Positions 44,112-51,945 of a stretch of 51,945 nt of DNA are shown here, piece by piece. Source of the DNA: Paraburkholderia sp. LEh10. Lineage in GTDB: Bacteria > Pseudomonadota > Gammaproteobacteria > Burkholderiales > Burkholderiaceae. The stretch's first letter is position 1; each line of letters opens with the position of its first letter. The notes below the pieces were generated by a model that saw only the letters and a program-made list of their open reading frames with translations, did no database searches and was not told the origin of the DNA. The stretch is taken from assembly GCF_017814945.1 (NCBI RefSeq), contig NZ_JAGIPX010000058.1, forward strand, positions 287 to 52,231. The letters run 5' to 3'. A program made the position numbers and the translations under genes.

Positions 44112-47100
44112 TCAATGCATACGACCCAGGTTTGCCACGCCAGCCGCAGGCGGCAATTCTGGCGGCGGACCGCTGTTGGGCAAACTGAACATCGGCATTG
44201 AACTAGGGCAACGGAAAGTGGTGAGCACGTCACTGGTCAGCGGATTAGGAACACTTCCGGCACTGCCAATATCAAGCACGGCCTTGCGTCCATCGAAGTC
44301 GAACGCTACGCGTGTGCGGCCCGGTGTGGCGGTCTCGATGATCTGCCCTTTGCGCAACAGGCGCATCAACGCCCACGGTCCGTCCGCTGTGACTGTGGAC
44401 GTTTCTGCGTGAACGCGCGGACTTGCTGTGACTTCGGCGTGCACACCGCCGCGCGGGCCAGGCCAGTTCACGGCAAACGGTGCGACAGGCCCGTGCTGAT
44501 ACTGTGTGCTCTGGCCATCGATGTCGATCGCAAGCGTGGTCACGGTTGGGTCGAGTTCAGGCACGCGGATATCCGTCTTCCACTGAAGCTGCTTGCCCTG
44601 ATCGCCGAAGAAAATGTCGCGAATCTGTTTTGCGTGCTGGAAAGGTTCGAGATCGGGACCCTGCACCGGCTCAGTGGCGCCGGGTAGTGTGCGGTAGCGC
44701 CATGGCTTGGCTGACGTATCGACAAATGGCGTGAGATTCTTCGCGAAGAAATCGTCGATCACGCCACCCTGCGCGAACACGCGTGTAAAGTCGTCGATGC
44801 TCACATCGCGCGGGCTGTCGGGCGCGAATGGGTAATTGCCTTCGACTGTCAGCCGGCAGGTGTCGCTGACGACGGCCTGCATCTGGCGCGAGAGCAGTTG
44901 GCCGATACCCTGATTGACCTCGTGTGAGCCTTGGACTGACAGTCCGAGCAGCACTTCGCGAAATGGCGCCGGCATCGTGTTGGCCGCCATTTTCAGCTTT
45001 GCTGCGGCATCGCTGGCTGGCGGCATGCTGTTGTTTGCGATTGCGTTGTCCGCGACCGTCAGCGCGGTGTAGTAATCGTTGAGCAGACTCGTGACGCCAT
45101 CGAGCCCGGTCTTGCCGGCCTGCGTATTGGCAGACTGGTTTGCCGTCGACGCGTCGCCATTGCCCGTCACCATCTCACGTAGCGCCGCAAAGTGGGTGTC
45201 GACCAGTTCGCGCTCGATGCGTTCTTCCGCGCGGATGCCCAGCGTCTTGTCTGCTTTCTGGCTGAGCTGGTCGGTGGTCTTTTGCAGAAGCGAGCCATCT
45301 GCGGCCGCCATCGACCGGGTGAGGGTCGTTTCGTGTACGGCCGCGCGCGCGAGCCGCGTCAGCGGGGAATCCGGTGCTGCGAACTGGCGCAGCACCTGCA
45401 GGTTGAACGCGAGGCTTGTGCCGGCAACGGTGCGGATATCGCCGAGGAATGCGTCCCACCGCTGCGCATACTCGGTCAGATAGAGGCGGCGGATCGCTTC
45501 CGTCAACGGATCGTCGGCGCCCGTCACCGTGCTCACAATTTCAGCCGTTTTTTTTTGAGCGTCGCCAAGATACGAACGTCCCATCACCCACGCGTCGTCA
45601 TCGCGTGCGGCGCCGACGAATTCGGGCAGCCGCTTGTCGAACAGATTGCGGTAGCCGTCGAAGGTGAAGAGGCCGGGTACACCACGCGACAATGGTGCGC
45701 CGCTCGCCCGCGTGAACACCGTTCCTGCCTGAGGGCCTACTGCGCGCAGCAGTGTGAACTCGTCGGGTGCCTCTTTCGCCATGTCCGCTTTTGCGCGGTC
45801 ATACAGACGCTGTGTCGCATTGCTGCCGTCGAGGAACGCGCGGGCCTGCTGGATCAGCGCATCGTTGCGGATCAGGGGCGACTGGACGACTCGATCACCC
45901 GAGAAAAGCTCCTCGACGTGTTCGATCATCGATGCTCGCCCACCGAAAATCGATGCACTGTCATTCTTCGCCCAGTCGTCCAATACCCAGGCCTTGATAT
46001 CGGTGGCGCTAAACTTCGCCTTGTCGTACAGCATCAGGTAGACGCGCAACGCATCATACGTGGCCTTGGCGTCCTTGTTTGCCATCGATTGCGCGATGAC
46101 ATCTTCGAGGCGATGAACAATCGACGGCAGCAGCAGGTTGTCTTCGAGCGCGCGATACGTTGCGCGGCTCGCATCGACGACGCCCGGCGCACTGTACAAG
46201 CCATAGCGGAATCCGCTGTCAGGATCGGAGAGATCGAGTCCCGTCCAGGTCGGCAGGTAACGCGCTTCACCCAGCGTGTCGGGAACAGCTTCCGGTTTCG
46301 GCTCGCGATAAAGCTGAGTGACCTTTGCTGCGAGTGCCTGCGTCTTGCGCGCGATCGCATCGAGATAGTCGCTGTTGTTGCCGAAACTCATGCGCATACC
46401 GATCGCAAGCCAGACGAACAGCAGAAGTCCGAGCGCATGGCCAAGCAGCCGTAGCAGACGGAATCGGTATTCCCAGCGCAGGTTGGGACGCACGAGATGG
46501 GCTTCCGGAAATATGACCTTGGCAAACAGGTCATGCAGGAAATAGCTCTGGTTTCCAGCCGGTTGCATGGCGTGCGCTGCGAGTGGACTGCTGCGCCCCG
46601 TCGTAAGGCGGTGCATGACAGTGAGCGGTTCGGCCACGAGCTTTTGCCCGCCCTGCAGGGCGCTCGTGAAGTACACGCCTCGTATCGACGCGTGATGCTG
46701 CGTGTCGTCGTAACGCGAGTCGACGAAGAGTTGCGCAAGCAGTTCGGCGAACGGCGCCGCGAGTGAGGCGAACGCTTCGGGAAGGGTGGCGAGACGACGC
46801 CGTCTGTCGAGATCGTACTCGTCTTCGAGGCGCGTGTTGACGCCGTTGGTCAGACGTGCCGCAAGCTGCCTGAATTCTCCGTCGCAGAGGGCGGCGAGAT
46901 TGCCCTGATCTGCCCGGCTATTGACGGGCAGCGTGAATCCCCACATCTGCGTGCGATGTTCTTCAGTCAAGGAACCAAAGTAGTCGGCGAATCCAGACAA
47001 CCGGTCCATTTGCGTGATCATCAGATAGACCGGGAAGCGGATGCCGAGCCTGCCGCGCAAATCAATCAGCCGTTCGCGCAGCGCATCGGCTTCCGCTGCA

Positions 47101-48104
47101 CGCGCTGCCGGATCGGATGCGGTGAGCACATCGAGGCTGATCGCGAGCAACGCGCCATTGATCGGCGCACGAGGACGATGACGGCGAAGCAGGTCCAGAA
47201 AACCATGCCATTCGTCTTCATCGACGCGCCGACGCCAGTCGGCATCGCTTTGCGCGTCGGGAGCATCCATTCGACCTGTCGTGCTACGGCGGCTGTTCTT
47301 TTCGTCGCTCTCGCGGTCTTGATCTACGGGCGTGGGCAGTGACAGCGTCGATGCGCCATGGCGGGTGTAGTACCCAGCAGTGTCGATCAACACCGCGTCA
47401 TTGGTGAGCCACCAGTCGACGTTCTTCGTGCTGGTCGCTGCGCCGGATATTCGCGGCGTCGCGCCAACGACCGGAAACGCCAGTCCGGCATTCAGCAATG
47501 CAGTCGTCTTGCCAGAGGACGTTGAGCCGAGTGCGATAAACCAGGGCAACTCGTACAGATAGCGCGTGCCCTGGAATAGCCGCCCGACGCCGCGTGCACC
47601 CGTGCGCATGGACTTGAGGCGGACGAGCGCCGCATTGACACGGGTTTCGACGTCCTTGAGCCGACCGGCGGCGGGCGATGCCTCCTTCCTGGCGCCGAAT
47701 GCGAGCGCCTTCTTGAGGAACGCTTCGTCGCTGCGCATTTTCTGCCAGAGCCAGTACAGGCCGAATGCGGCAAAGACCGCCAGCACGACGGCAATGGCGA
47801 TGACACGCGTCGCTACCGACACCAGTGGCTCGGTATGTCCGAAACTGAGCAGCGGCCCCGCGTACCAGATGAGCAGGCAAAGCAGGGCGACGAACACCAC
47901 GCTGATCGATCGGCCGGCAAGCCAAAGAAGCACGCCGACAAGCAACAGCGCGATCACTAGAATGCGCATTCCTGCAGTCGTGAGAGGCTTGAGGCCACCG
48001 AATGCGACAAAGGGCCCCAGAAACCAGATCACCAGTCCGAGAACCAACAGCGCGAGGAATGCGAGAAACCAGCGCGATACCAGAAACGACAAAAACTTCT
48101 TCAT
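44112..48104 (-). CDS. tssM: T6SS membrane complex protein TssM (IcmF)
   Basis: This 1330-residue inner-membrane protein would form the T6SS membrane complex with TssL and TssJ. Two N-terminal hydrophobic stretches (about 9-65 and 80-118) are followed by a cytoplasmic NTPase domain with Walker A GSTSSGKTTALLNAG (near residue 193) and a third membrane segment near 550. A large periplasmic region with the IcmF-like and C-terminal TssJ-binding parts follows. No frameshift is seen. It lies 28 bases after tssL. Its partners tssJ, tssB, tssC, hcp and tssE are not in the window, and the neighbouring tssK and tssF are truncated. Confidence 0.93.
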   Translation of the reverse strand: MKKFLSFLVSRWFLAFLALLVLGLVIWFLGPFVAFGGLKPLTTAGMRILVIALLLVGVLLWLAGRSISVVFVALLCLLIWYAGPLLSFGHTEPLVSVATRVIAIAVVLAVFAAFGLYWLWQKMRSDEAFLKKALAFGARKEASPAAGRLKDVETRVNAALVRLKSMRTGARGVGRLFQGTRYLYELPWFIALGSTSSGKTTALLNAGLAFPVVGATPRISGAATSTKNVDWWLTNDAVLIDTAGYYTRHGASTLSLPTPVDQDRESDEKNSRRSTTGRMDAPDAQSDADWRRRVDEDEWHGFLDLLRRHRPRAPINGALLAISLDVLTASDPAARAAEADALRERLIDLRGRLGIRFPVYLMITQMDRLSGFADYFGSLTEEHRTQMWGFTLPVNSRADQGNLAALCDGEFRQLAARLTNGVNTRLEDEYDLDRRRRLATLPEAFASLAAPFAELLAQLFVDSRYDDTQHHASIRGVYFTSALQGGQKLVAEPLTVMHRLTTGRSSPLAAHAMQPAGNQSYFLHDLFAKVIFPEAHLVRPNLRWEYRFRLLRLLGHALGLLLFVWLAIGMRMSFGNNSDYLDAIARKTQALAAKVTQLYREPKPEAVPDTLGEARYLPTWTGLDLSDPDSGFRYGLYSAPGVVDASRATYRALEDNLLLPSIVHRLEDVIAQSMANKDAKATYDALRVYLMLYDKAKFSATDIKAWVLDDWAKNDSASIFGGRASMIEHVEELFSGDRVVQSPLIRNDALIQQARAFLDGSNATQRLYDRAKADMAKEAPDEFTLLRAVGPQAGTVFTRASGAPLSRGVPGLFTFDGYRNLFDKRLPEFVGAARDDDAWVMGRSYLGDAQKKTAEIVSTVTGADDPLTEAIRRLYLTEYAQRWDAFLGDIRTVAGTSLAFNLQVLRQFAAPDSPLTRLARAAVHETTLTRSMAAADGSLLQKTTDQLSQKADKTLGIRAEERIERELVDTHFAALREMVTGNGDASTANQSANTQAGKTGLDGVTSLLNDYYTALTVADNAIANNSMPPASDAAAKLKMAANTMPAPFREVLLGLSVQGSHEVNQGIGQLLSRQMQAVVSDTCRLTVEGNYPFAPDSPRDVSIDDFTRVFAQGGVIDDFFAKNLTPFVDTSAKPWRYRTLPGATEPVQGPDLEPFQHAKQIRDIFFGDQGKQLQWKTDIRVPELDPTVTTLAIDIDGQSTQYQHGPVAPFAVNWPGPRGGVHAEVTASPRVHAETSTVTADGPWALMRLLRKGQIIETATPGRTRVAFDFDGRKAVLDIGSAGSVPNPLTSDVLTTFRCPSSMPMFSLPNSGPPPELPPAAGVANLGRMH

Positions 48105-48132
48105 CCTTGAGTCCCGATGGGCATGTGCGCGG

Positions 48133-49452
48133 TCAGGGCATGACCGTGATTTCGACGCGGCGGTTTTGCGCGCGACCTTGCGCCGTGGCGTTATCGCCGA
48201 TGGGGTTCGCCTCTCCCTTGCCGATGGCTTCGAGCCGGGCGGCAGCTACGCCCTTTGTCTGCAGCATCTGCATGACCTGGGTAGCGCGTTCTTCGGAGAG
48301 CGCGTCGTTCGATGCGAACTGGCGGCTTCTGATTGGCACGTTGTCGGTGTAGCCGGTGACCGTCACCTTGCCCGGCACCTTGCCGACTTCGTTCGCGATC
48401 TTTGCAATGAGCGGGCCCATCGACGCGTTTGCGCTGACGGCACCCGGCGGGAACATCGCGTCTCCCTTGAACGTGACTGAGCTGTGGCGTGCGTCTTCAT
48501 CGACTGTGACCGTGCCGGCGGCAATCTCGTCTTTCAGCAGTTCCTTCAGACGCGGCAGCCGTGGGGCGGGCGGTGGTGTCAGATGGCCGATGTCAATGAT
48601 CTGCTTCTCGACGGCCGCACTATGGTCCAGCAGATGGTATTTGAACCAGCCGAACAGGCCGAGCAGCATCAGTCCAAGTACCACGAACGTGATCCAGACC
48701 GGAAAGTCGTAGACCGACATGCGCCGCCCGCGTGCGTCGGATTGCACATGCGGCGAGAGCGCGATTGGCACGATCCCTCGCTGGGTCTGGATTTCGTTGT
48801 AGAGTCGCTGGCGCACGGCGTCGTGCTTGCGTGCGCCATCGGCCTCGTGCCGGTAGCGGCCCATGAAGCCGAGGCTCAGGAGCCGATAGATGACTTCGAG
48901 CAGGTCGAGATGTTCCTGCGCTTCGGTCATTAGTCGCCCGATCAGCAGATAGACCTTGTCGCCACCCTGCCGGTCTTCATGGAACTCAGTGGCGAGGCCT
49001 TTGCGAATCCATTCGACGCCGGTTTCGCGTTTGCCCCAGTCCGTCTGGCCGGCAGACTCGTCAAGCGCCGTCGCGAGGCAATAGCGGGCGCCGATCATGT
49101 GATCGCGCCGGATCCTGGCCTGCTCGCATAGTCGCTGAAAGACGCGCATTTCCTGCTTTAGCAGCAGGTGAAGCCGGTCGATAGCCTTCAGATCGAGCTC
49201 ATTGGGCATGTCGGCGAGCGCGCGCAGCAATGGACGCGTGGCTTCGAGCAGCGGATTGCGAGCGCCTTCGACGGATCGCAGCCGCGCAGCTTGGGGTTCG
49301 CCCAACGGGATGTCCGCCAGTGGTTCGGAAGGCAGAGCCGGCTTCAGATCAACTACGGGTTCGCCGGCTACTGTCTGCATACCGGTAGCCGCGGTGCGAT
49401 CGGCCGTCGGAAATGCCGTGCCGAATGAAGGAAGTCCTGGGTCAGGTTTCAC
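48133..49452 (-). CDS. tssL: T6SS membrane complex protein TssL with OmpA-like domain
   Basis: This 439-residue protein has a DotU-type cytoplasmic domain (about 60-240; YCLATALDESAGQTDWG) and one membrane segment (about 250-270). A periplasmic OmpA/MotB-like peptidoglycan-binding domain follows (VTGYTDNVPIRSRQFASNDA then LSEERATQVMQML). This fused form anchors the T6SS membrane complex to the cell wall. GTG at 49452 is chosen because AAAGGAACACA precedes it; an upstream TTG has no ribosome-binding site. It sits between truncated tssK and intact tssM. Confidence 0.92.
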   Translation of the reverse strand: MKPDPGLPSFGTAFPTADRTAATGMQTVAGEPVVDLKPALPSEPLADIPLGEPQAARLRSVEGARNPLLEATRPLLRALADMPNELDLKAIDRLHLLLKQEMRVFQRLCEQARIRRDHMIGARYCLATALDESAGQTDWGKRETGVEWIRKGLATEFHEDRQGGDKVYLLIGRLMTEAQEHLDLLEVIYRLLSLGFMGRYRHEADGARKHDAVRQRLYNEIQTQRGIVPIALSPHVQSDARGRRMSVYDFPVWITFVVLGLMLLGLFGWFKYHLLDHSAAVEKQIIDIGHLTPPPAPRLPRLKELLKDEIAAGTVTVDEDARHSSVTFKGDAMFPPGAVSANASMGPLIAKIANEVGKVPGKVTVTGYTDNVPIRSRQFASNDALSEERATQVMQMLQTKGVAAARLEAIGKGEANPIGDNATAQGRAQNRRVEITVMP

Positions 49453-49521
49453 TGTGTTCCTTTGGTTGATGACCAACAGGCGCTTCAGCAGAAGCGCTCC
49501 TGTTTTTGGGCGTGTAGCGCG

Positions 49522-50184
49522 CTATCCGCGCACGCCCCACAGTTCCAGCCTCAGTCCGGGGAAGTCGCCTGCCACGTGCAGCGCGATACCGCCGTGTTGC
49601 GCGACCGCGTCCCACAATGGGCCAGTGCGCGACAGTTCGTAGTACACGTAGCCAGCATTGAAGGGAATCTGCCGTGGCGGCACGGGCAGCGCCTGAAGCG
49701 CGATGCCCGGAAGATGCGAGCGCACCAGATCGGGCAGACGTTCGGACGGTCCCATCTTGGCCTGCATGGCGAACTGCTGGATCAATGTATCGGGTGGCAT
49801 CTGCGCGGACACGGCAAGCACGAGCGAATTGAAGCTGCGCATTTCCGCCGGATCGACCACCGCGTTGCGCATGCCGTACCCCGCATCGGCAAACGGGATG
49901 CTCTGCGCGCTGCGTACCAGCACCGCGTTGAGCAGCAGGTGCGTGTCATCGACGACGGGTTTCAGGCAAACATGCGGCTCGATGTGCTGATACGGCGGAT
50001 GACTTTCGAGCGGCCGGCGCGTCTGCGGACGCACGTAGGTCGAGAGTTCCCCTGCCATGCTGATCAGCAACGCGTAAAGGTCGGCGGGCGACGTCGTCGG
50101 AACGCGCCGCAGATGTTGAAGGAGCGGTTCGCCGTCGATGGCAATCACCCGTTTTTTCCCGAGCCCGAAGGAAGGAAGCCTCAT
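49522..50184 (-). pseudogene. tssK: tssK, 5-prime truncated
   Basis: Only the C-terminal part of the T6SS baseplate protein TssK remains, about 203 residues of a usual 440-450. Recognisable segments are DLYALLISMAGELSTYVRPQ, HLPGIALQALPVPPRQIPFN and the C-terminus GGIALHVAGDFPGLRLELWG. TssK-like residues begin near 50133. From there upstream the frame reads the antisense of tssF and an ATG at 50184 is only fortuitous. The N-terminal shoulder domain, needed to bind TssF/TssG, is missing, so no working baseplate is expected. Confidence 0.88.
50133..50171. other. Deletion junction joining tssK and tssF stumps
   Basis: Minus-strand TssK similarity stops near 50133 and plus-strand TssF similarity starts near 50171 (EGSLIEGFLVPRGSAL). 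In related divergent T6SS clusters the 5-prime ends of tssK and tssF are separated by tssJ, tssB, tssC, hcp and tssE. No IS or long repeat is visible at the join. Confidence 0.75.
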
Positions 50185-51760
50185 CGAAGGGTTTCTGGTG
50201 CCGCGTGGCAGTGCGCTCAAAAGCCGGACGCCACCAGGCGAGAAAACAGCGTGCGAATTTCGCACCAGCCAGGACATCACCCTTTACCCGCTGGAGATCA
50301 CCGAAGCGAGGCTGACGGGAATTCCGCCGGATATCCCGATGCTTGACCGCTACGTGCCGCCGCATACGCAAGTGCGTGGTGCATTGCGGTTACGGCTACG
50401 GTGCACGGGCGAGTCCAACATCGCGGACCTGCGGGGGCTGGACCGCTTGCCGGTCTACCTGGCCGGGGACGAGCAGGTCGCCTCGCACCTGTTCGAGTTA
50501 CTTCACGCGGCGGGCGTTGCGTCGATCACAGGCGAACCCGGTGCATTCGGCGAGCCTGGGCGGTCCTTTGGCGCGGTCATGCAGGACGCAGTCGTACACG
50601 AGGGACTCGGTACCGGTCAGGGCCTGTTGCCTCTCGTCTGGTCAAAGTTTCATGGTCATAACCTGCTGCATGAATACTTCACTTGTCCGAGCCGGTTCTA
50701 TTTCTTTACGCTGACAGGACTGCGGGAGGGACTGAAAAAGACAAGCGGCCGCGAAGCCGAGATCGTCGTGCTGCTCGACCAGTCGCCTGACCGGCTGGCG
50801 GGACTCGTCGACGCATCGCGGTTCGCGCTGTTCTGCACTCCCGTCATCAACCTGTTTCCACGCCAGGTCGATCGCATCGAGCTGAACCAGGCCAGCACGG
50901 AGTTTCACCTGGTACCCAAGCGCCTCGCACCGCTCGATTACGAGGTGTTTGCGGTCGATTCGCTGATTGGTCAGGTCGGCAAGGAATCGGCGGGACTCGA
51001 GTTCCGGCCGCTTTACCAGACCCTGAATAACGACGAAGGCAATCACGGACGCTACTTCTCGCTTCGTCGCGAACGCCGGCTGTTGTCGGAGTCGGCACGT
51101 CGCTATGGTACGCGCACGCCCTATATCGGGACCGAGGTCTTCGTGTCGCTGGTCGACCAGCATGAGGCGCCGTATCACGAAGGGATGCGCTACCTGTCGG
51201 TCGACGCATGGCTGACCAATCGCGACTTGCCGAACCTGTTGCCGCGCGACGGCGTGGATGACCTGAAGGCCAGCGAATCGGTGCCCGTGGTGGGCGTTGG
51301 GCTGATCCGCGCGCCGAGCACGCCGCGCGCGCCGTTCGCAGAGCGTGAAACCGCATGGCGGCTCATCCGGCAACTGAATTTCAATTACTTGCCGCTTGAA
51401 GACATGGACCACCGTCCTGGCGGGCAGGGTGTACGCGACATGCTTCGCCTGTTTCTGACCGGCGACGATACGGGACCGCGGCGCCAGGTGGAGAGCCTTG
51501 TGGGCGTGAAGACCCGTCCCGTCGCGAGAAAGCTGCCGGGTGGTGGTCCGCTGGTGTTCGGGCGTGGCATCGAGTGCCAGTTGACGGTCGACGAGACCGG
51601 TTTTTCCGGCGTCAGCCCATACCTGTTTGGGCTGATTCTCGAGCACTACCTGGCGCGGCATGTGTCGATCAACTCGTTCACGCAGACCGAGCTTCACTCG
51701 ATGCAGCGCGGTCGCCTGATGCGCTGGCCGGTGCGCATGGGCACACGCGGAGTGGCCTGA
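50138..51760 (+). pseudogene. tssF: tssF, 5-prime truncated
   Basis: This 540-residue frame is TssF (ImpG) from roughly residue 90 onward, compared with a usual length of about 610. Recognisable TssF parts are EGSLIEGFLVPRGSAL, CEFRTSQDITLYPLEITEA, LRLRLRCTGE, the region LNQASTEFHLVPKRLAPLDY and the C-terminal FGRGIECQLTVDETGFSG. The first 11 residues belong to the junction. The N-terminal domain that packs against TssK is missing. The ATG at 50138 has no supporting ribosome-binding site. The tssG stump overlaps its stop (TGATG). Confidence 0.86.
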
Positions 51761-51933
51761 TGAAGCGGGCACCGTCCACTTCGATGCTGCGCGAGGCGGC
51801 GCTATCGGCGGAAATGGTTGAGCGCCTGAGGGCGCAGCCATGGTTGTACGGGTATCTGTCGCTGATGCGTATCCGCCCGAGAATCCCCGTAGTAGCGAGT
51901 GCTCTCGATTTCGCCGAAACTTCAGTACCGTAG
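51760..51933 (+). pseudogene. tssG: tssG, truncated after 57 codons
   Basis: The start overlaps the tssF stop by one base, the normal tssF-tssG coupling. The frame reads a TssG-like N-terminus (MVERLRAQPWLYGYLSLMR), then diverges (IRPRIPVVASALDFAE) and stops at 51931. A full TssG is over 300 residues. The divergence after SLMR suggests a small deletion or a second breakpoint; the window ends 12 bases later. Confidence 0.65.
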
Positions 51934-51945
51934 GGGAGATGGTCG

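Noticed and set aside
50100..50200. Insertion sequence at the tssK-tssF join
   Set aside because: No transposase frame, terminal inverted repeat or target duplication is visible at the join.

Overview
The window is high-GC chromosomal DNA that looks like Burkholderia sensu lato, most likely Paraburkholderia or a close relative. This rests on protein sequences I recognise, on the order tRNA-Val, thrS, infC, rpmI, rplT, pheS, pheT, ihfA, merR, tRNA-Pro, and on the AbiE-type and T6SS gene types. No sequence search was run, so genus is an inference. No IS element, CRISPR array, rRNA or phage module is visible.

Layout. 1-3.4 kb: a fosmidomycin-resistance-type MFS exporter and a methyl-accepting chemotaxis protein. 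3.4-5.5 kb: a two-gene AbiEi/AbiEii-like toxin-antitoxin cassette behind a promoter packed with GTACGA half-sites. 5.5-11.6 kb: a four-gene efflux operon (outer-membrane lipoprotein, FUSC pump, DUF1656 peptide, HlyD adaptor) with a divergent LysR regulator. 11.7-20 kb: mostly housekeeping and hypothetical genes (small membrane peptide, metallophosphoesterase, FAD-linked dehydrogenase, DUF2069, WrbA, YihY/BrkB, Mpo1-like, alpha/beta hydrolase, MetY). 20-32.7 kb: CBS protein, LplT-PlsC-type fusion, chorismate synthase, TPR-glycosyltransferase, ETF-ubiquinone oxidoreductase, SDR, thioesterase, PAS-LuxR regulator with divergent scoAB, a second hydrolase and RidA. 32.7-43.6 kb: relA, tRNA-Val, then the translation cluster thrS-infC-rpmI-rplT-pheST-ihfA with a MerR gene and tRNA-Pro(GGG). 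43.6-51.9 kb: a broken type VI secretion locus.

The translation cluster carries several signs of post-initiation control. A 16-residue leader ORF upstream of thrS uses each of the four threonine codons once and is followed by a strong intrinsic terminator. infC appears to start with AUC. Terminator-like hairpins lie before rpmI and between rplT and pheS.

The T6SS region keeps intact-looking tssM and tssL. However, tssK has lost its N-terminal half and tssF its N-terminal end, and the two stumps are joined head to head at about 50,133-50,171. tssG stops after 57 codons. The arrangement is best explained by a deletion that removed the divergent promoters and the genes normally between tssK and tssF (typically tssJ, tssB, tssC, hcp and tssE), so this apparatus should not assemble from this locus alone.
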